From CBDCUF01 sp965222525 (lineage in GTDB: Bacteria > Pseudomonadota > Alphaproteobacteria > Rickettsiales > UBA8987): a DNA stretch of 64,000 bases. The stretch lies in the NCBI GenBank assembly GCA_965222525.1, contig OZ244955.1, positions 1 through 64,000 on the forward strand. The letters are read 5' to 3'. Positions 35,639 through 45,671 of this stretch are shown here, piece by piece. The notes under the pieces were generated by a model. The model was not told the DNA's origin. It saw only the letters and a list, made by a program, of their open reading frames with translations, and ran no database searches. The position numbers and the translations under genes are program-made. Numbering within the stretch: position 1 is the stretch's first letter; every line of letters starts with the position of its first letter.

Positions 35639-36406
35639 ATGCATATACCTCCATCCCAGAAGGGCGTTACCCTAATTGAACTATCTATAGTCCTTGTCAT
35701 CATCGGGCTGATTGTTGCTGGTATTGTTGGCGGACAATCGCTAATCCATGCGGCCAGTTTAAGATCTATTGTTAGTGATATTAATGGTTTTAAAGTAGCA
35801 ATAAATGCCTACAATGATTATTATGGCTATCTCCCTGGTGACCACCCAAATGCACAAAGTTATTGGCCGACGGATTGTGTGGACGCAGGCTTTAATGAAT
35901 GCAATGGTAATGGTAACGGATGGTTGGACTATGATACAGCAGTCAGCTCAAGAGAAGTGCAAAGAATTTGGCAGCATCTAGGGTTGGCACAAATGATCTC
36001 AGGAACCTACATGGGAAACAGTTCCCCCACCTGCAATCTTAATGCCTCATCGGGCATAGGAAATATCAGGATACACACATGTGATGTAGAAGATGATTTA
36101 ATGCCAAAGTCTAAGTTTGGTGGCGGGTATTATAGTGCTGGTGCTACAGTGGTTACACGCAAGAATGGTATATTTCTAGGGGGGAGACATCCTATTAGCT
36201 TCTACCACAGTCTAGGGCCTGTTATGACTCCTGCAGACGCAAAAGTAATAGATGATAAAATGGATGATGGCGCCATGAGCACTGGTGAAGTCTTGGGTAC
36301 TTTAGTTAATGGCGGTACCCAATGTATACAAGGAGTATTTCCTACTGGGTCATACCGCCTTTCATCCACGGAAACACTTTGTTCATTGTTTTTTATTGTG
36401 GATTAA
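35639..36406 (+). CDS. Type IV pilin/pseudopilin-like protein
   Basis: A 255 aa protein with a prepilin-peptidase site: short leader MHIPPSQKG followed by VTLIELSIVLVIIGLIVAGI (the conserved Glu at mature +5). A globular, Cys-containing domain follows (residues about 50-255). A hydrophobic N-helix with a large C-domain is usual for pilins and for pseudopilins of secretion systems. No assembly ATPase or peptidase genes are nearby. An alternative start lies at 35621. TATAAT at 35624-35629 ends nine bases before ATG 35639 and no ribosome site is seen, hinting at a leaderless mRNA. Confidence 0.82.
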   Translation: MHIPPSQKGVTLIELSIVLVIIGLIVAGIVGGQSLIHAASLRSIVSDINGFKVAINAYNDYYGYLPGDHPNAQSYWPTDCVDAGFNECNGNGNGWLDYDTAVSSREVQRIWQHLGLAQMISGTYMGNSSPTCNLNASSGIGNIRIHTCDVEDDLMPKSKFGGGYYSAGATVVTRKNGIFLGGRHPISFYHSLGPVMTPADAKVIDDKMDDGAMSTGEVLGTLVNGGTQCIQGVFPTGSYRLSSTETLCSLFFIVD

Positions 36407-36457
36407 GATGCCCTTTTTAGGGGAGGCGCAGAAGTAGCTACTACAATTATTTTTATT

Positions 36458-36484
36458 CGTGATGGTGTTAATCACGATTTTTTT
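36458..36484 (+). terminator. Rho-independent terminator after the pilin-like gene
   Basis: CGTGAT and ATCACG form a six-base stem around a seven-base loop, followed by ATTTTTTT. It lies about 50 bp past the stop of the pilin-like gene. Confidence 0.7.
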
Positions 36485-36648
36485 GTTAAAAGTTGTATGC
36501 ATTTATAGTGAAACTGCCATTTTGAGTGTACCCAAACTTCCCTAAAATTTAGGCGTGAGAAGACAAGGTTTCTCAAACAGCCAGATTATATAAAATTCTC
36601 TTTTTTATGGAACAACCTATAATGCACTAAATAAGGTGACAACCTTGT

Positions 36649-36840
36649 TCATTTTTCCTGAGACTCATGAATCTCAATCGCTAGCTCTACATATTGGATA
36701 AGTCGATCTGTTGCTTCTACCGCTTCTTCATGATTGAGAGTATTATTTTGCTCAGCTGCACGCTCCTTTATGCCGTTCATAATATTATCAAATATCTCAT
36801 CACGTTCTTTATTGACACCATACTCATGTTTAAAATGCAT
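36649..36840 (-). CDS. Small hypothetical protein
   Basis: A 63 aa acidic helical protein (MHFKHEYGVNKERDEIFDNI start), preceded by a good AAGGAGT ribosome site. Codon use and spacing support it as a real gene. It has no known domain. The flanking gaps (36485-36648 and 36841-37126) hold nothing recognisable. It stands alone on the minus strand downstream of the RTX operon. Confidence 0.6.
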   Translation of the reverse strand: MHFKHEYGVNKERDEIFDNIMNGIKERAAEQNNTLNHEEAVEATDRLIQYVELAIEIHESQEK

Positions 36841-37126
36841 ATTTTACTCCTTTTTGGATTAACCCTTAGGAGATTCGAATAGACATAAATTCATGTAAGT
36901 CAACCACTTAACTCAAATAGCAAAAAATGATGTTTCTTTCGTATTGTTTCTTTCGAACACTTGTAACAGTTGCTTAACAATAATTACAGAAGGTTCACGA
37001 TTGATTTTTTTAGAATGGCGCGCCCGAATGTAGTAACTTCGAACCAACTTTTCAAAACTCTAGAGGAATGGGAAGCGGTTTTGCAAGGTTCTTCGGTTGA
37101 TTTATCGCCCGGTTTATGATGGCAGA

Positions 37127-39877
37127 CTAGGCAGTAATAAGGGCACCTGATGCTTCCAAGGCTTGTTCATCGGTCATGTTCAGCTTGTTAACCAGGATTG
37201 CTACAGTAACGAAATTATCAGCGCCACCATCAATATCGATTGCTAATGTTGAGCTTGTCCCATCATCTGTAATCATGACGAAGTCTGTGATGGCATCAGT
37301 AAGTGGACTGTAGCCTGTCAAGATATTGGCAATGTCGAGCTTATCACCGCTGCTTGTTGAGAAACCCCGGATTGTATCTACTGAGCCATCAAGATCACCT
37401 GCTAGCCATTTGAGCGTATCTGCCCCTTTACCGCCTGTAAGCTCGTCAGCACCCTGACCACCAATCAATAAATCATCGCCATTCTGGCCTTTAACTACGT
37501 CGTTACCAGTCCCTCCGTAGATGATATCGTTATCATTACCACCACGCAGCTCATCGTTACCAGCATCACCAAATAACCGGTCTATACCATTACCTCCATA
37601 CAGAAGATAATCATCACCATTACCTCCGTGTAGCTCATCATCACCATTGCCGCCTTTTAGACGGTCACGGCCATCGCCACCTTTGAGGACGCTATCTTCA
37701 CTGCCGCCAATGATTTCATCGTTGAAGGATGAACCTGTGGCGTTTTCAATGTTAAGCAGCGTGTCATCAATAATACCGTCATCATCGTCATCAGCTTTGT
37801 CTTGAGCCAGATTGATAAATACTCTGGTGGCGTTGTTTGTGTAATCGGCTGTATCCAGACCTTGATTGCCGTTTAGTTCATCATCTCCAAGGCCACCAAT
37901 AAGAATGTCATCACCGTCCTGACCTTTCAGGATGTCATCTCCGTTGCCGCCATTGAGTATGTCATCACCATCACCGCCGCGCAGTTCATCATCACCGTCT
38001 TCGCCCAAGAGTATATCTAAACCGCTTCCACCGTAGAGTAGTACATCATCACCTGCACCTCCGTTAATCACGTCGTTTCCGCCAGAGCCTTTAAGTATGT
38101 CGTTTCCATCCAAGCCGTGAATCAGATCATTCCCACCTGTACCGATTAGTGAAAGATCGTCACCATAAGTACCTGTGAGAATTTCAAAGGCACCGCTCAG
38201 TTCAAGATCGCTGAAGTTAATGTTTATACCGCCAGCAATGCTGTAAATGTTGCCCGCACGGCTCTCTTCTGCCGGATACGGACCGTAGATATAAACGTCC
38301 CGTATAACCACTCCATCACGGTCCATTACATGAATTGAAGCTTCTTCGTTGGGAGCCGCTGTGTTGTCAACATCAACACCGCTTCCGTATACACCTCGCA
38401 GACCGGACAGGATTACTGCCCAGGAACCAGAATTCCCGTATATAGAATGAAAGTAACTGTCTGTCGAAGGAGCAGTAGACGTATCTGTAACTACTTCAAA
38501 AACAGAACCATTAATCTGCCCCTGCTTGTGAAAATCAACGATCTGGCCCGCAACATTATCGCCGACGATGTTGGTGGCCTGATTACCGCTTAGCGAATAA
38601 ACATGCTCAACGGCGTCTTCAGTGGCTTTTGTAACCCAGATATTATCAAAGATTATGTTTTCGCCGTACCAGGACTCCAGAACTTCATCACCAGGATTGC
38701 CACCAGTTTCTTTGGTGAGTTTGGCATTTTGAACGGTGATGTTTTGAACGCGGATAGAGCTATCAGTTTCCTTGCTTCTAAAGAAAATCAGTCTACTTCC
38801 TGCGCCTGTCGTATTATGAGCAGCTTCTATATTATTAAAAAACGCACCGTCCAGGTTTTGGAAATAAATAGCTTCTTCACTGGTATCAACAAGCAGCACA
38901 TTTTCAACGGTAAAGCCTTTGCTGTTTGACTTATTGGCACGATCAGAAAAAGCATGTCGCCAGCCGCCAGTTGTCTCGATATTGCTAAAGACGCTATCAG
39001 AACCAACATCGACAATAGAAAAGATTGTTCGTCCGCCTGTCATGCCTGCAAGGGTTTCTACGTGACTGATTTCTGCCGTAACATGAGAAGAGCGAATAGC
39101 AATACCATCACCGTTCACCGGCCATGAACCATCTTCATCACTTAGTAAGAGGTTGCTTACCTTAACCGTGATGTCTTCGGTAATGTCTGTGCGATCAAGA
39201 ATAGCACCTGCTGAATTGCCATTACCGGTAACTTGTGAGTCCTCAAGCGTGAAACCCTTTGTAAAGCGTAGGAAAGCACCTTTATCAACTGAAGTATAGC
39301 CTGTCACATTCTCAATACTGACATTGGGGCTATCCAGGCGAATAGCTTCAGATGTGAAATCATAGAGTTTATGGTTTTCAAATGAGATATGATAGCTCGC
39401 GTCCGGGTCATTAAACCAGATACCACGTAATTCCGTACCGCCGCCGTTCCATTCCATATTGGCAATGACGTAAGGGTCGTTATGTGTGCCTGTTCCGCTA
39501 CTAGCTATGCTCTTTGCCTGGGTTTCGTTAGTAATCGTGTAGCTGCTTTGAACAGTTAATAGACCTGAATGACCAACACTTACACCTGTCTGAATACCTG
39601 TTTCTTCATCACAGGCGATGCCTGCATTGTCTCTGATGGTTTGCGCTGGATCAATGTTGGTTGTAATCACAGCATTGGATTGCAAGCTGCTAATAGGCTG
39701 CACAGAGGTTTTTATAGTTTGTGCGTTTTGATTGGCTGCCGCCAGGCTATAGGTCGTGCTGAAGGTGCTTTCAGGCAAGGCATAAGAATACACCGCATCT
39801 TGCTCGTCTTCCTCAAAGACAGCAGCACTATAACCAAAAGAACTCGAAGGCGCTGAAAAACCCAAAGAAAAACTCAT
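37127..39877 (-). CDS. RTX protein with beta-helix domain, type I secretion substrate
   Basis: A 916 aa acidic protein. An N-terminal part (residues about 120-550) has the Asn/Ile-rich repeats of a right-handed parallel beta-helix, as in pectate lyases and C5-epimerases, though no catalytic set is identifiable. Residues about 570-830 hold nonapeptide RTX repeats (GGxGxDxLx) that bind calcium and fold outside the cell. The last about 100 residues form a type I secretion C-terminal domain (FVTVAILVNKLNM). It has no Sec signal. The stop-to-start distance from the preceding RTX gene is 12 bp. The C-terminal third strongly resembles that of the neighbouring protein. Confidence 0.88.
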   Translation of the reverse strand: MSFSLGFSAPSSSFGYSAAVFEEDEQDAVYSYALPESTFSTTYSLAAANQNAQTIKTSVQPISSLQSNAVITTNIDPAQTIRDNAGIACDEETGIQTGVSVGHSGLLTVQSSYTITNETQAKSIASSGTGTHNDPYVIANMEWNGGGTELRGIWFNDPDASYHISFENHKLYDFTSEAIRLDSPNVSIENVTGYTSVDKGAFLRFTKGFTLEDSQVTGNGNSAGAILDRTDITEDITVKVSNLLLSDEDGSWPVNGDGIAIRSSHVTAEISHVETLAGMTGGRTIFSIVDVGSDSVFSNIETTGGWRHAFSDRANKSNSKGFTVENVLLVDTSEEAIYFQNLDGAFFNNIEAAHNTTGAGSRLIFFRSKETDSSIRVQNITVQNAKLTKETGGNPGDEVLESWYGENIIFDNIWVTKATEDAVEHVYSLSGNQATNIVGDNVAGQIVDFHKQGQINGSVFEVVTDTSTAPSTDSYFHSIYGNSGSWAVILSGLRGVYGSGVDVDNTAAPNEEASIHVMDRDGVVIRDVYIYGPYPAEESRAGNIYSIAGGININFSDLELSGAFEILTGTYGDDLSLIGTGGNDLIHGLDGNDILKGSGGNDVINGGAGDDVLLYGGSGLDILLGEDGDDELRGGDGDDILNGGNGDDILKGQDGDDILIGGLGDDELNGNQGLDTADYTNNATRVFINLAQDKADDDDDGIIDDTLLNIENATGSSFNDEIIGGSEDSVLKGGDGRDRLKGGNGDDELHGGNGDDYLLYGGNGIDRLFGDAGNDELRGGNDNDIIYGGTGNDVVKGQNGDDLLIGGQGADELTGGKGADTLKWLAGDLDGSVDTIRGFSTSSGDKLDIANILTGYSPLTDAITDFVMITDDGTSSTLAIDIDGGADNFVTVAILVNKLNMTDEQALEASGALITA

Positions 39878-39889
39878 CCGTAATATACA

Positions 39890-42800
39890 CTAAGCCGTAA
39901 TCAAGGTACCAGCGCTTTCCAGAGCCGCTTCATCGGTCATATTAAGCTTGTTTACCAGCAATGCGACGGTAACAAAATTGTCTGCACCACCATCGGCATC
40001 GACTTTCAGAGTAGAACTCGTACCGTCATCCGTTATCTGAACAAAATCAGTAATCGCATCTGTCAAAGGATCGTAGCCGCTCAGAATATCGGCAACATCC
40101 AGCTTGTCACCGCTACTCGATGAAAAGCCGTATATGTTATCAACCGAGCCATCAACATCACCGGCCAGCCACTTGATAGTGTCCGCTCCCGATCCACCAG
40201 TCAGACTATCAGCGCCTTGTCCTCCAATGAGGATGTCATCATCATTCTGCCCTTGGACATCATCGCTACCATTGCCGCCGTAAAGGGTGTCATTACCGTC
40301 ACCACCACGCACCTCATCATCTCCGTCATCGCCATATACGGTATCTGTACCATCTCCACCGTAGAGGAGAATATCGTCACCATTTCCGCCATAGAGTGTG
40401 TCGTTTCCTCCACCGCCTTTAAGGCGGTCTTCTCCGTCTCCGCCTTTTAATACGCTATCTTCACTGCCACCGATGATTTCATCATCAAAAGCTGATCCAG
40501 TGGCGTTTTCGATGTTCAGCAGCGTATCATCAATGATAGTGTCATCGTCATCATCGGCTTTATCTTGTGCTAGGTTAATGAAAACCCTCGTCGTATTATC
40601 ACTGTAATCAGCAGTATCAATGCCCTGGTTGCCGTTCAGTATATCATCACCGGCACCTCCATTGAGGATATCATCATCATTCTGACCGCTCATGTCATCA
40701 TCACCATCCCCTCCGTACAATATGTCGTTTCCATCGCCACCGCGCACATCATCAGCACCGGCATCTCCATAAAGCGTATCTGCTCCATTCCCACCATAAA
40801 GCAATGCATCATCGCCATCGCCGCCGTGAATTTCATCATCACCATTTGCACCCTTGAGGGTGTCTGCGCCAGCACCGCCCCAAATGATATTGTTTCCACC
40901 ATCACCAATTATCTCGTCTGCGTAGGCTGAACCTACAACACGTTCAATATTGAGAAGCGTATCGTCCATGACCGTATCATCATCTTCATCCGCTTCCCCG
41001 GCTCCAAGATCAACGTAGACAAGCTCTGCATTGGAAGAGTAATCAACTGTGTCATTACCATCACCACCATCAATCACATTATCGTTATTGTCGCCAGTAA
41101 GGGTGTCATCAAAGGCAGAACCCGTGATATTCTCAAGCTCATACAATGTATCGGAACCATCACCAGTGGCCGAATTTGTAGATAAGTTTACTGTGACTGC
41201 TGAACTGCTAGAAGCATAAGACACCGTATCAACGCCCGTGCCTCCGTACATAACATCGTTGCCTGTTCCTCCATCCAGGACATCGTTACCTGCATAGCCA
41301 AATAGCTGGTCATTTCCACCATTACCGGAAATGGTATCATCGGTAGCTGCTGCATGAATGAAGTGAGAGTCATCATTATCATTCAGGTGCAAAGCTTGTG
41401 ATAAATCCCAGAATGTTCCGCTTTCAAAGGAGATATATTCTATACGGCTAGATACGGTAGTTCCATTAGCATCCAGACCAGCCGTTCCTCTGACATAATC
41501 ATCAGAGTTCGCAACAAATTGCAGATGAAAATCACCGTTGCCAGCGCCATCAGTCCAGAAATAAACATCATCAGGTGTCAGTGTGCCTTGAATATAAAGC
41601 GTATCGTCTCCCTCATTTACATTTTCGGTAATAGTTTCAGGAGCAGACGAATCCCCAAAACCCGCAGCAAACATATAGGTATCATCTCCCGTACCTCCCC
41701 AATATAAATCTCTTCCTGTACCGCCAATTAGAATATCATTGCCAGCATAGCCGTAAATCTGATCAACTCCCCCATTACCGTTAATAACGTCATCTTTGCT
41801 ACTACCAATGATTACATGGCCGTCGTTTGTATCTGTCTGGGTTAAACCTTCCGATAAGTCCCAGGTGATGCCGTTTTCAAAAGCAATGTACTCTATATAA
41901 TCAGAAAGAAGTGTGCCTGTAGAATCTATGCCTCCCAAACCTCGTACATAATCATCGGAATCACTGACAAGTTGCAGATTGAGATATCCGGCATTATCTA
42001 CCCAGAAATAAACATCATCAGGTGTTATACCTCCTGTCATGTAGACTGTGTCTGTGCCATTTCCTAAAGTTTCAGTAATAAAGTCAGGATTTCCGCTAGA
42101 CCCAAAGCCTGTAGCGAACACATAAAGATCATTGCCTGCACCTCCCTGAAGACCATCAGACCCCGCACCTCCAATTAGCGTATCATTACCCCCGCTACCT
42201 GCAAGCGTGTCATTCCCATCAAATCCGTTTAGAGTTTCGTTATCACCTGTACCAGTGAGACTATCGTTGCCAGAAGTACCATCTATAGCCGTACCTGAAG
42301 AAATAGAAGCGGTAAGTAACGCTGAACGGTCAGCAGAATCTAAATTATCTAGACCAATTGCATTTTCTACAGTGCGCAGCACTTGCTCCCAAAGATAACC
42401 CGGATCACTTGATGTATCCGCTAAATCTTCAATATCCGAGAAAACAGTATCGTTAATATCGCTAAAACCTTCAAACACCCCTTTAACAGCATTGTAATGT
42501 GCGTCTTCAAGAAGTGTTCCTAGTGCAGTTTGTGCAAGTATGTCGGCAAAAATCTGGTTAAAAGCCTTGTTAAAAGCAGATTCCACGAATGTTGCCGGAT
42601 AACTGCCTGGATCATCATCCCATATAGTGGAGTTTGCATTGCCTATGCTTTCAAATTCCCTGCCCATTAGCTCTTCTAAAAACTCAAGCTTACGAGCATC
42701 ACTCAAGTAAGGACCACGGCTGGTTGGACTAACATTTGTTACACCTGCCCATTCATACATAATATCTACGATTTTTCCCTCTGCATCGAATGATGGATCG

Positions 42801-44269
42801 AGCAGGTCTTCTAAATCGGCCGTTGCAAGCTCTTCGACCAAATCCAGCAGGTCTTCATTCTGGCTCATGGCTATATGCAGATCAGGCAGAGTGCCGTAGC
42901 CACGTACAGTTGGTAAAAAGACGGTACGTATATCCAGACTGTAATCGGTAGTGTAGAGGCTATTTACGTTATCGTAAGTAAACCATGCATCCACTATATC
43001 GCGCGTTTGCCCGTTAATCGTAAAAGTACTTTCCTGTAAAATCTCATTGCCTGAAATCGTATAGCTAACATCACTGTATCCAAGATCAATCGAGGTAATG
43101 CTCAGGTCGTCCAGAGTATGGAGTTCGTCAGCCTGGCTATATCCATCTGCATTTGTATCAATCCAGACAAGGAGGTCATCAAACTGTGTATCGGCGCTGG
43201 TGATATCGCCATCGCTATTGGTGTCGTAAACCGAAAGGGCAGCAAAACCATTGTTACTGCCTGTCTGGTCACCGAATAGCTCTCCATGATCGTTAATGAC
43301 ACCATCAGAATCCAGATCAATAGCCAGCAAGCCATCACCGCCAGCAATCCAACCAGAGGCTTCAGCAAAGCCGTCCAGATCAATATCCCAATAGACAGAG
43401 CCTGTTGCCCCCAGCGCGGCAAGTTCTATACCATCACCATCAATATCGAGAACAAGCGGACTTCCTTGATATTCAGACTCTGCAAAATCGTCAATAACGC
43501 CTTCAACCAAGTCTGAAAGTCCAGGTAGGCGATCTAGTAGAACATCTGGATTATCAATGATATCACCAATACTTTCTAATAGTCCTTTTGCTCCTTCTGG
43601 TAAGGCCTTCAACAAATCAACAAGATCATCAATACCTGTAACGTCTAGCCCCATATCTGTCAGATCACTGGAACCCATTTCTGCAAGTCCGATTAGAAAA
43701 TTTCTGGCAAAATCAACTTCTGCATCATCAAAAGCGTTAGGGTTAGTCATGCCTTCGTATAAAAGAGCGGGGCCGAAAATAAGGTATGCACCGGAGCCAG
43801 CAGCAGCGAAAGCATCGTTCCACATGTCTGCGCCACCTTCATTTGTCATGAAATCTGCCCAGAGTGTATCTGGGCTAGAAGAATCATTTAGCAATTTATT
43901 GGGAAGCCAATCATCATCATCAAGACCAGCACTTTGATATTCATTGTTATGAATAGTTTGTATATCATCTCGGGTTGGAAGCCCCCCACTATTGGTATTA
44001 ATTGCGTCTATGTAGGCATCTGCAATCGCTTTGTTTAAACTTGTCCATGCTGTAGAGCCATAACTCAGATCGACGCTATTATCTCCGCCACCACTAGCCG
44101 CAAACGCATTGGCTAATGCACCTTGCCACCCTGAATTATTTGTAACCTCAAGTCCCAATTTGCCATAGGGATCACCGTAGCTGTCTAGTAGTGTGTAGAA
44201 GCCGACGACATCATTATTATCAAGTTCATCTTGTAAATCATCTATTTGCTGTTGGGTTAGTGTAGTCAT
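39890..44269 (-). CDS. Giant RTX/hemolysin-type calcium-binding exoprotein
   Basis: A 1459 aa exported protein. The N-terminal helical segment (residues about 1-280) has no known family. EF-hand-like calcium loops are visible near residues 290-375 (DIDLDGFAEASG, DLDSDGVINDHG, DTNSDGDITSAD, DTNADGYSQADE). A central helical part follows, then RTX repeats interspersed with two copies of about 125 residues (VYFWVDNAG / VYFWTDGAG) of the hemolysin-related calcium-binding type. The C-terminus is a type I secretion domain nearly equal to that of the next gene. It has no Sec signal. T1SS exporter genes are not in the window. A strong AAGGAGA ribosome site precedes the ATG. Confidence 0.88.
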   Translation of the reverse strand: MTTLTQQQIDDLQDELDNNDVVGFYTLLDSYGDPYGKLGLEVTNNSGWQGALANAFAASGGGDNSVDLSYGSTAWTSLNKAIADAYIDAINTNSGGLPTRDDIQTIHNNEYQSAGLDDDDWLPNKLLNDSSSPDTLWADFMTNEGGADMWNDAFAAAGSGAYLIFGPALLYEGMTNPNAFDDAEVDFARNFLIGLAEMGSSDLTDMGLDVTGIDDLVDLLKALPEGAKGLLESIGDIIDNPDVLLDRLPGLSDLVEGVIDDFAESEYQGSPLVLDIDGDGIELAALGATGSVYWDIDLDGFAEASGWIAGGDGLLAIDLDSDGVINDHGELFGDQTGSNNGFAALSVYDTNSDGDITSADTQFDDLLVWIDTNADGYSQADELHTLDDLSITSIDLGYSDVSYTISGNEILQESTFTINGQTRDIVDAWFTYDNVNSLYTTDYSLDIRTVFLPTVRGYGTLPDLHIAMSQNEDLLDLVEELATADLEDLLDPSFDAEGKIVDIMYEWAGVTNVSPTSRGPYLSDARKLEFLEELMGREFESIGNANSTIWDDDPGSYPATFVESAFNKAFNQIFADILAQTALGTLLEDAHYNAVKGVFEGFSDINDTVFSDIEDLADTSSDPGYLWEQVLRTVENAIGLDNLDSADRSALLTASISSGTAIDGTSGNDSLTGTGDNETLNGFDGNDTLAGSGGNDTLIGGAGSDGLQGGAGNDLYVFATGFGSSGNPDFITETLGNGTDTVYMTGGITPDDVYFWVDNAGYLNLQLVSDSDDYVRGLGGIDSTGTLLSDYIEYIAFENGITWDLSEGLTQTDTNDGHVIIGSSKDDVINGNGGVDQIYGYAGNDILIGGTGRDLYWGGTGDDTYMFAAGFGDSSAPETITENVNEGDDTLYIQGTLTPDDVYFWTDGAGNGDFHLQFVANSDDYVRGTAGLDANGTTVSSRIEYISFESGTFWDLSQALHLNDNDDSHFIHAAATDDTISGNGGNDQLFGYAGNDVLDGGTGNDVMYGGTGVDTVSYASSSSAVTVNLSTNSATGDGSDTLYELENITGSAFDDTLTGDNNDNVIDGGDGNDTVDYSSNAELVYVDLGAGEADEDDDTVMDDTLLNIERVVGSAYADEIIGDGGNNIIWGGAGADTLKGANGDDEIHGGDGDDALLYGGNGADTLYGDAGADDVRGGDGNDILYGGDGDDDMSGQNDDDILNGGAGDDILNGNQGIDTADYSDNTTRVFINLAQDKADDDDDTIIDDTLLNIENATGSAFDDEIIGGSEDSVLKGGDGEDRLKGGGGNDTLYGGNGDDILLYGGDGTDTVYGDDGDDEVRGGDGNDTLYGGNGSDDVQGQNDDDILIGGQGADSLTGGSGADTIKWLAGDVDGSVDNIYGFSSSSGDKLDVADILSGYDPLTDAITDFVQITDDGTSSTLKVDADGGADNFVTVALLVNKLNMTDEAALESAGTLITA

Positions 44270-44291
44270 AGTGCGTTCTCCTTTTTTGAGC

Positions 44292-45056
44292 TTATGGTGG
44301 TGCAGTCACTTCAAAGCTGTCTATAAACTCTATCGCCGCGCGCCTTTGTTTCTTCCAAGAGAGAAGATAATTTTTTTTATTGTAGTAAATATTGTAGAAA
44401 AGGGCGTTGTCACGAAACCTGTGATTACAACCGGGAAATCTAATGTGAGCACCACTCTCCATCGTAGAGCACTCAATAAAACTTAAAAGCTCTCCTTCGG
44501 AGCTTTTTTCTAAGTAAATTTCATGTCTAAATTTAGCGCCATCTGGTGAGTTTTTATACCATCTATAGTGCTCTAGCCCTTCAAAGACTCCTATGTATTC
44601 TTCCTTGGCAAGATGTCGTCTTCTATTGGAAATCATAGTATCAAAAGGCGGTTTTGATGACCCATTTTGAATCAACATATGAGCAAATCGTCTGTCGGCT
44701 TTTGCTTGCTCATACTCTTGCTTGTTTTTGAAATCTGCACGGGAAGTAAAATCCGGCATAACATAAAGAAGATTCACACCATCCTGCGCCTTTTTGCTCC
44801 CTAAATTGGTTTGTATATAGACTTTGGGCATTTCAAAAGTGCGACCAGCAATCTCAAAAATGCTGGTTTGTTTCTCAACGGGTTTTTCAGGATTAATGTT
44901 TTCATACTCAGGGGTGCCTAAATATTCTCTGAGTGCTTCCGGCCAAGTCTTATTTTGTGATGATTGGTTGTTGCTGGTTATGTCAGCAAAATACCAAGTG
45001 CCTGCGATTGTCAGGACAGAGACTATTATAATAAAAAGGGGAATTTTCTTATGCAT
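44292..45056 (-). CDS. Membrane-anchored hypothetical protein upstream of the RTX genes
   Basis: A 254 aa protein with a single N-terminal hydrophobic helix (residues about 5-25, KKIPLFIIIVSVLTIAGTWY), so likely a periplasmic domain tethered to the inner membrane; no lipobox Cys. The outside domain has FEMPKVYIQTNLG, a DGVNLLYVMPDF segment and two late Cys residues. Its stop lies 22 bp before the RTX start on the same strand, so it is the first gene of the RTX operon. An immunity or export accessory role is a possible inference from this position, not from homology. Confidence 0.68.
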   Translation of the reverse strand: MHKKIPLFIIIVSVLTIAGTWYFADITSNNQSSQNKTWPEALREYLGTPEYENINPEKPVEKQTSIFEIAGRTFEMPKVYIQTNLGSKKAQDGVNLLYVMPDFTSRADFKNKQEYEQAKADRRFAHMLIQNGSSKPPFDTMISNRRRHLAKEEYIGVFEGLEHYRWYKNSPDGAKFRHEIYLEKSSEGELLSFIECSTMESGAHIRFPGCNHRFRDNALFYNIYYNKKNYLLSWKKQRRAAIEFIDSFEVTAPP

Positions 45057-45201
45057 TCGTGGCTAATTCGCAATCATTTTAAACTCTATCTCAAGTCGCA
45101 TGACTCTGACCTTGGCATAGTTACGTGATTGGATGCAAGGTTTTGTAAATTAATATAAATCACTCCATCTCCTGCCTCACCCACATTCCTCTCTGAACTG
45201 T

Positions 45202-45287
45202 CTTACAATCCTGCTTAGTACCGTTTTTCAGTCTCCGTTTCCACGCAGGGCGCTGAATACGCATGTATGATTGTAAGGATATTTTGT
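45202..45287. other. Candidate oriT or operator region upstream of mobC
   Basis: CTTACAATC (45202-45210) and its inverse GATTGTAAG (45269-45277) frame a short GC-richer segment just before the MobC gene. In mobilizable elements oriT usually lies next to mobC/mobA and contains inverted repeats. No nic-site consensus could be recognised, so this is positional inference. Confidence 0.35.
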
Positions 45288-45671
45288 ATGGGCAAGAGGG
45301 CTGAAAACCCTGATAAACGCTACCCGTTTACGATAAAATTCACTATCGCGGAACGGAAATGGTTGGAACGTATGGCTAATGGTTTACCGTTAGCTACGTT
45401 CAGCCGTAGGCGTTTGCTTGAAGGCAGCGGGTTTGAGCAGAAGCGCCATACACAAAAACTGCCTCCTGCAAAGGATCATGCTTTGCTGGCTAGGATTCTC
45501 GCCATGCTAGGCGCATCGCATATCGCAGAAAACCTCAAGCAACTTGCTGAGGCGGTCAAATCCGGCTCCTTGCCCGTTACCCCGGAAACGGAAGAATTCA
45601 TCCAAGACGCATGTAAGGCCGTTATTGAGATGCGTGACCTGCTCCTCAAAGCGTTGGGGTTGCGCTCATGA
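45288..45671 (+). CDS. MobC-like relaxosome accessory protein
   Basis: A 127 aa basic protein starting at MGKRAENPDKRYPF. The N-terminal ribbon-helix-helix-like part (TIKFTIAERKWLERMANGLPLATFSRRRLLEG) is typical of MobC/TraJ-like DNA-binding partners of relaxases. A helical C-terminal region around AENLKQLAEAVKSG is also seen in this group. Its 3' end overlaps the relaxase start (ATGATG at 45668), so the two are coupled. It presumably helps open oriT. Confidence 0.8.
   Translation: MGKRAENPDKRYPFTIKFTIAERKWLERMANGLPLATFSRRRLLEGSGFEQKRHTQKLPPAKDHALLARILAMLGASHIAENLKQLAEAVKSGSLPVTPETEEFIQDACKAVIEMRDLLLKALGLRS

Noticed and set aside
37480..42200. Regular short repeats resembling a CRISPR array
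   Set aside because: The periodicity is the RTX nonapeptide (27-bp) coding repeat; there are no unique spacers between exact repeats.
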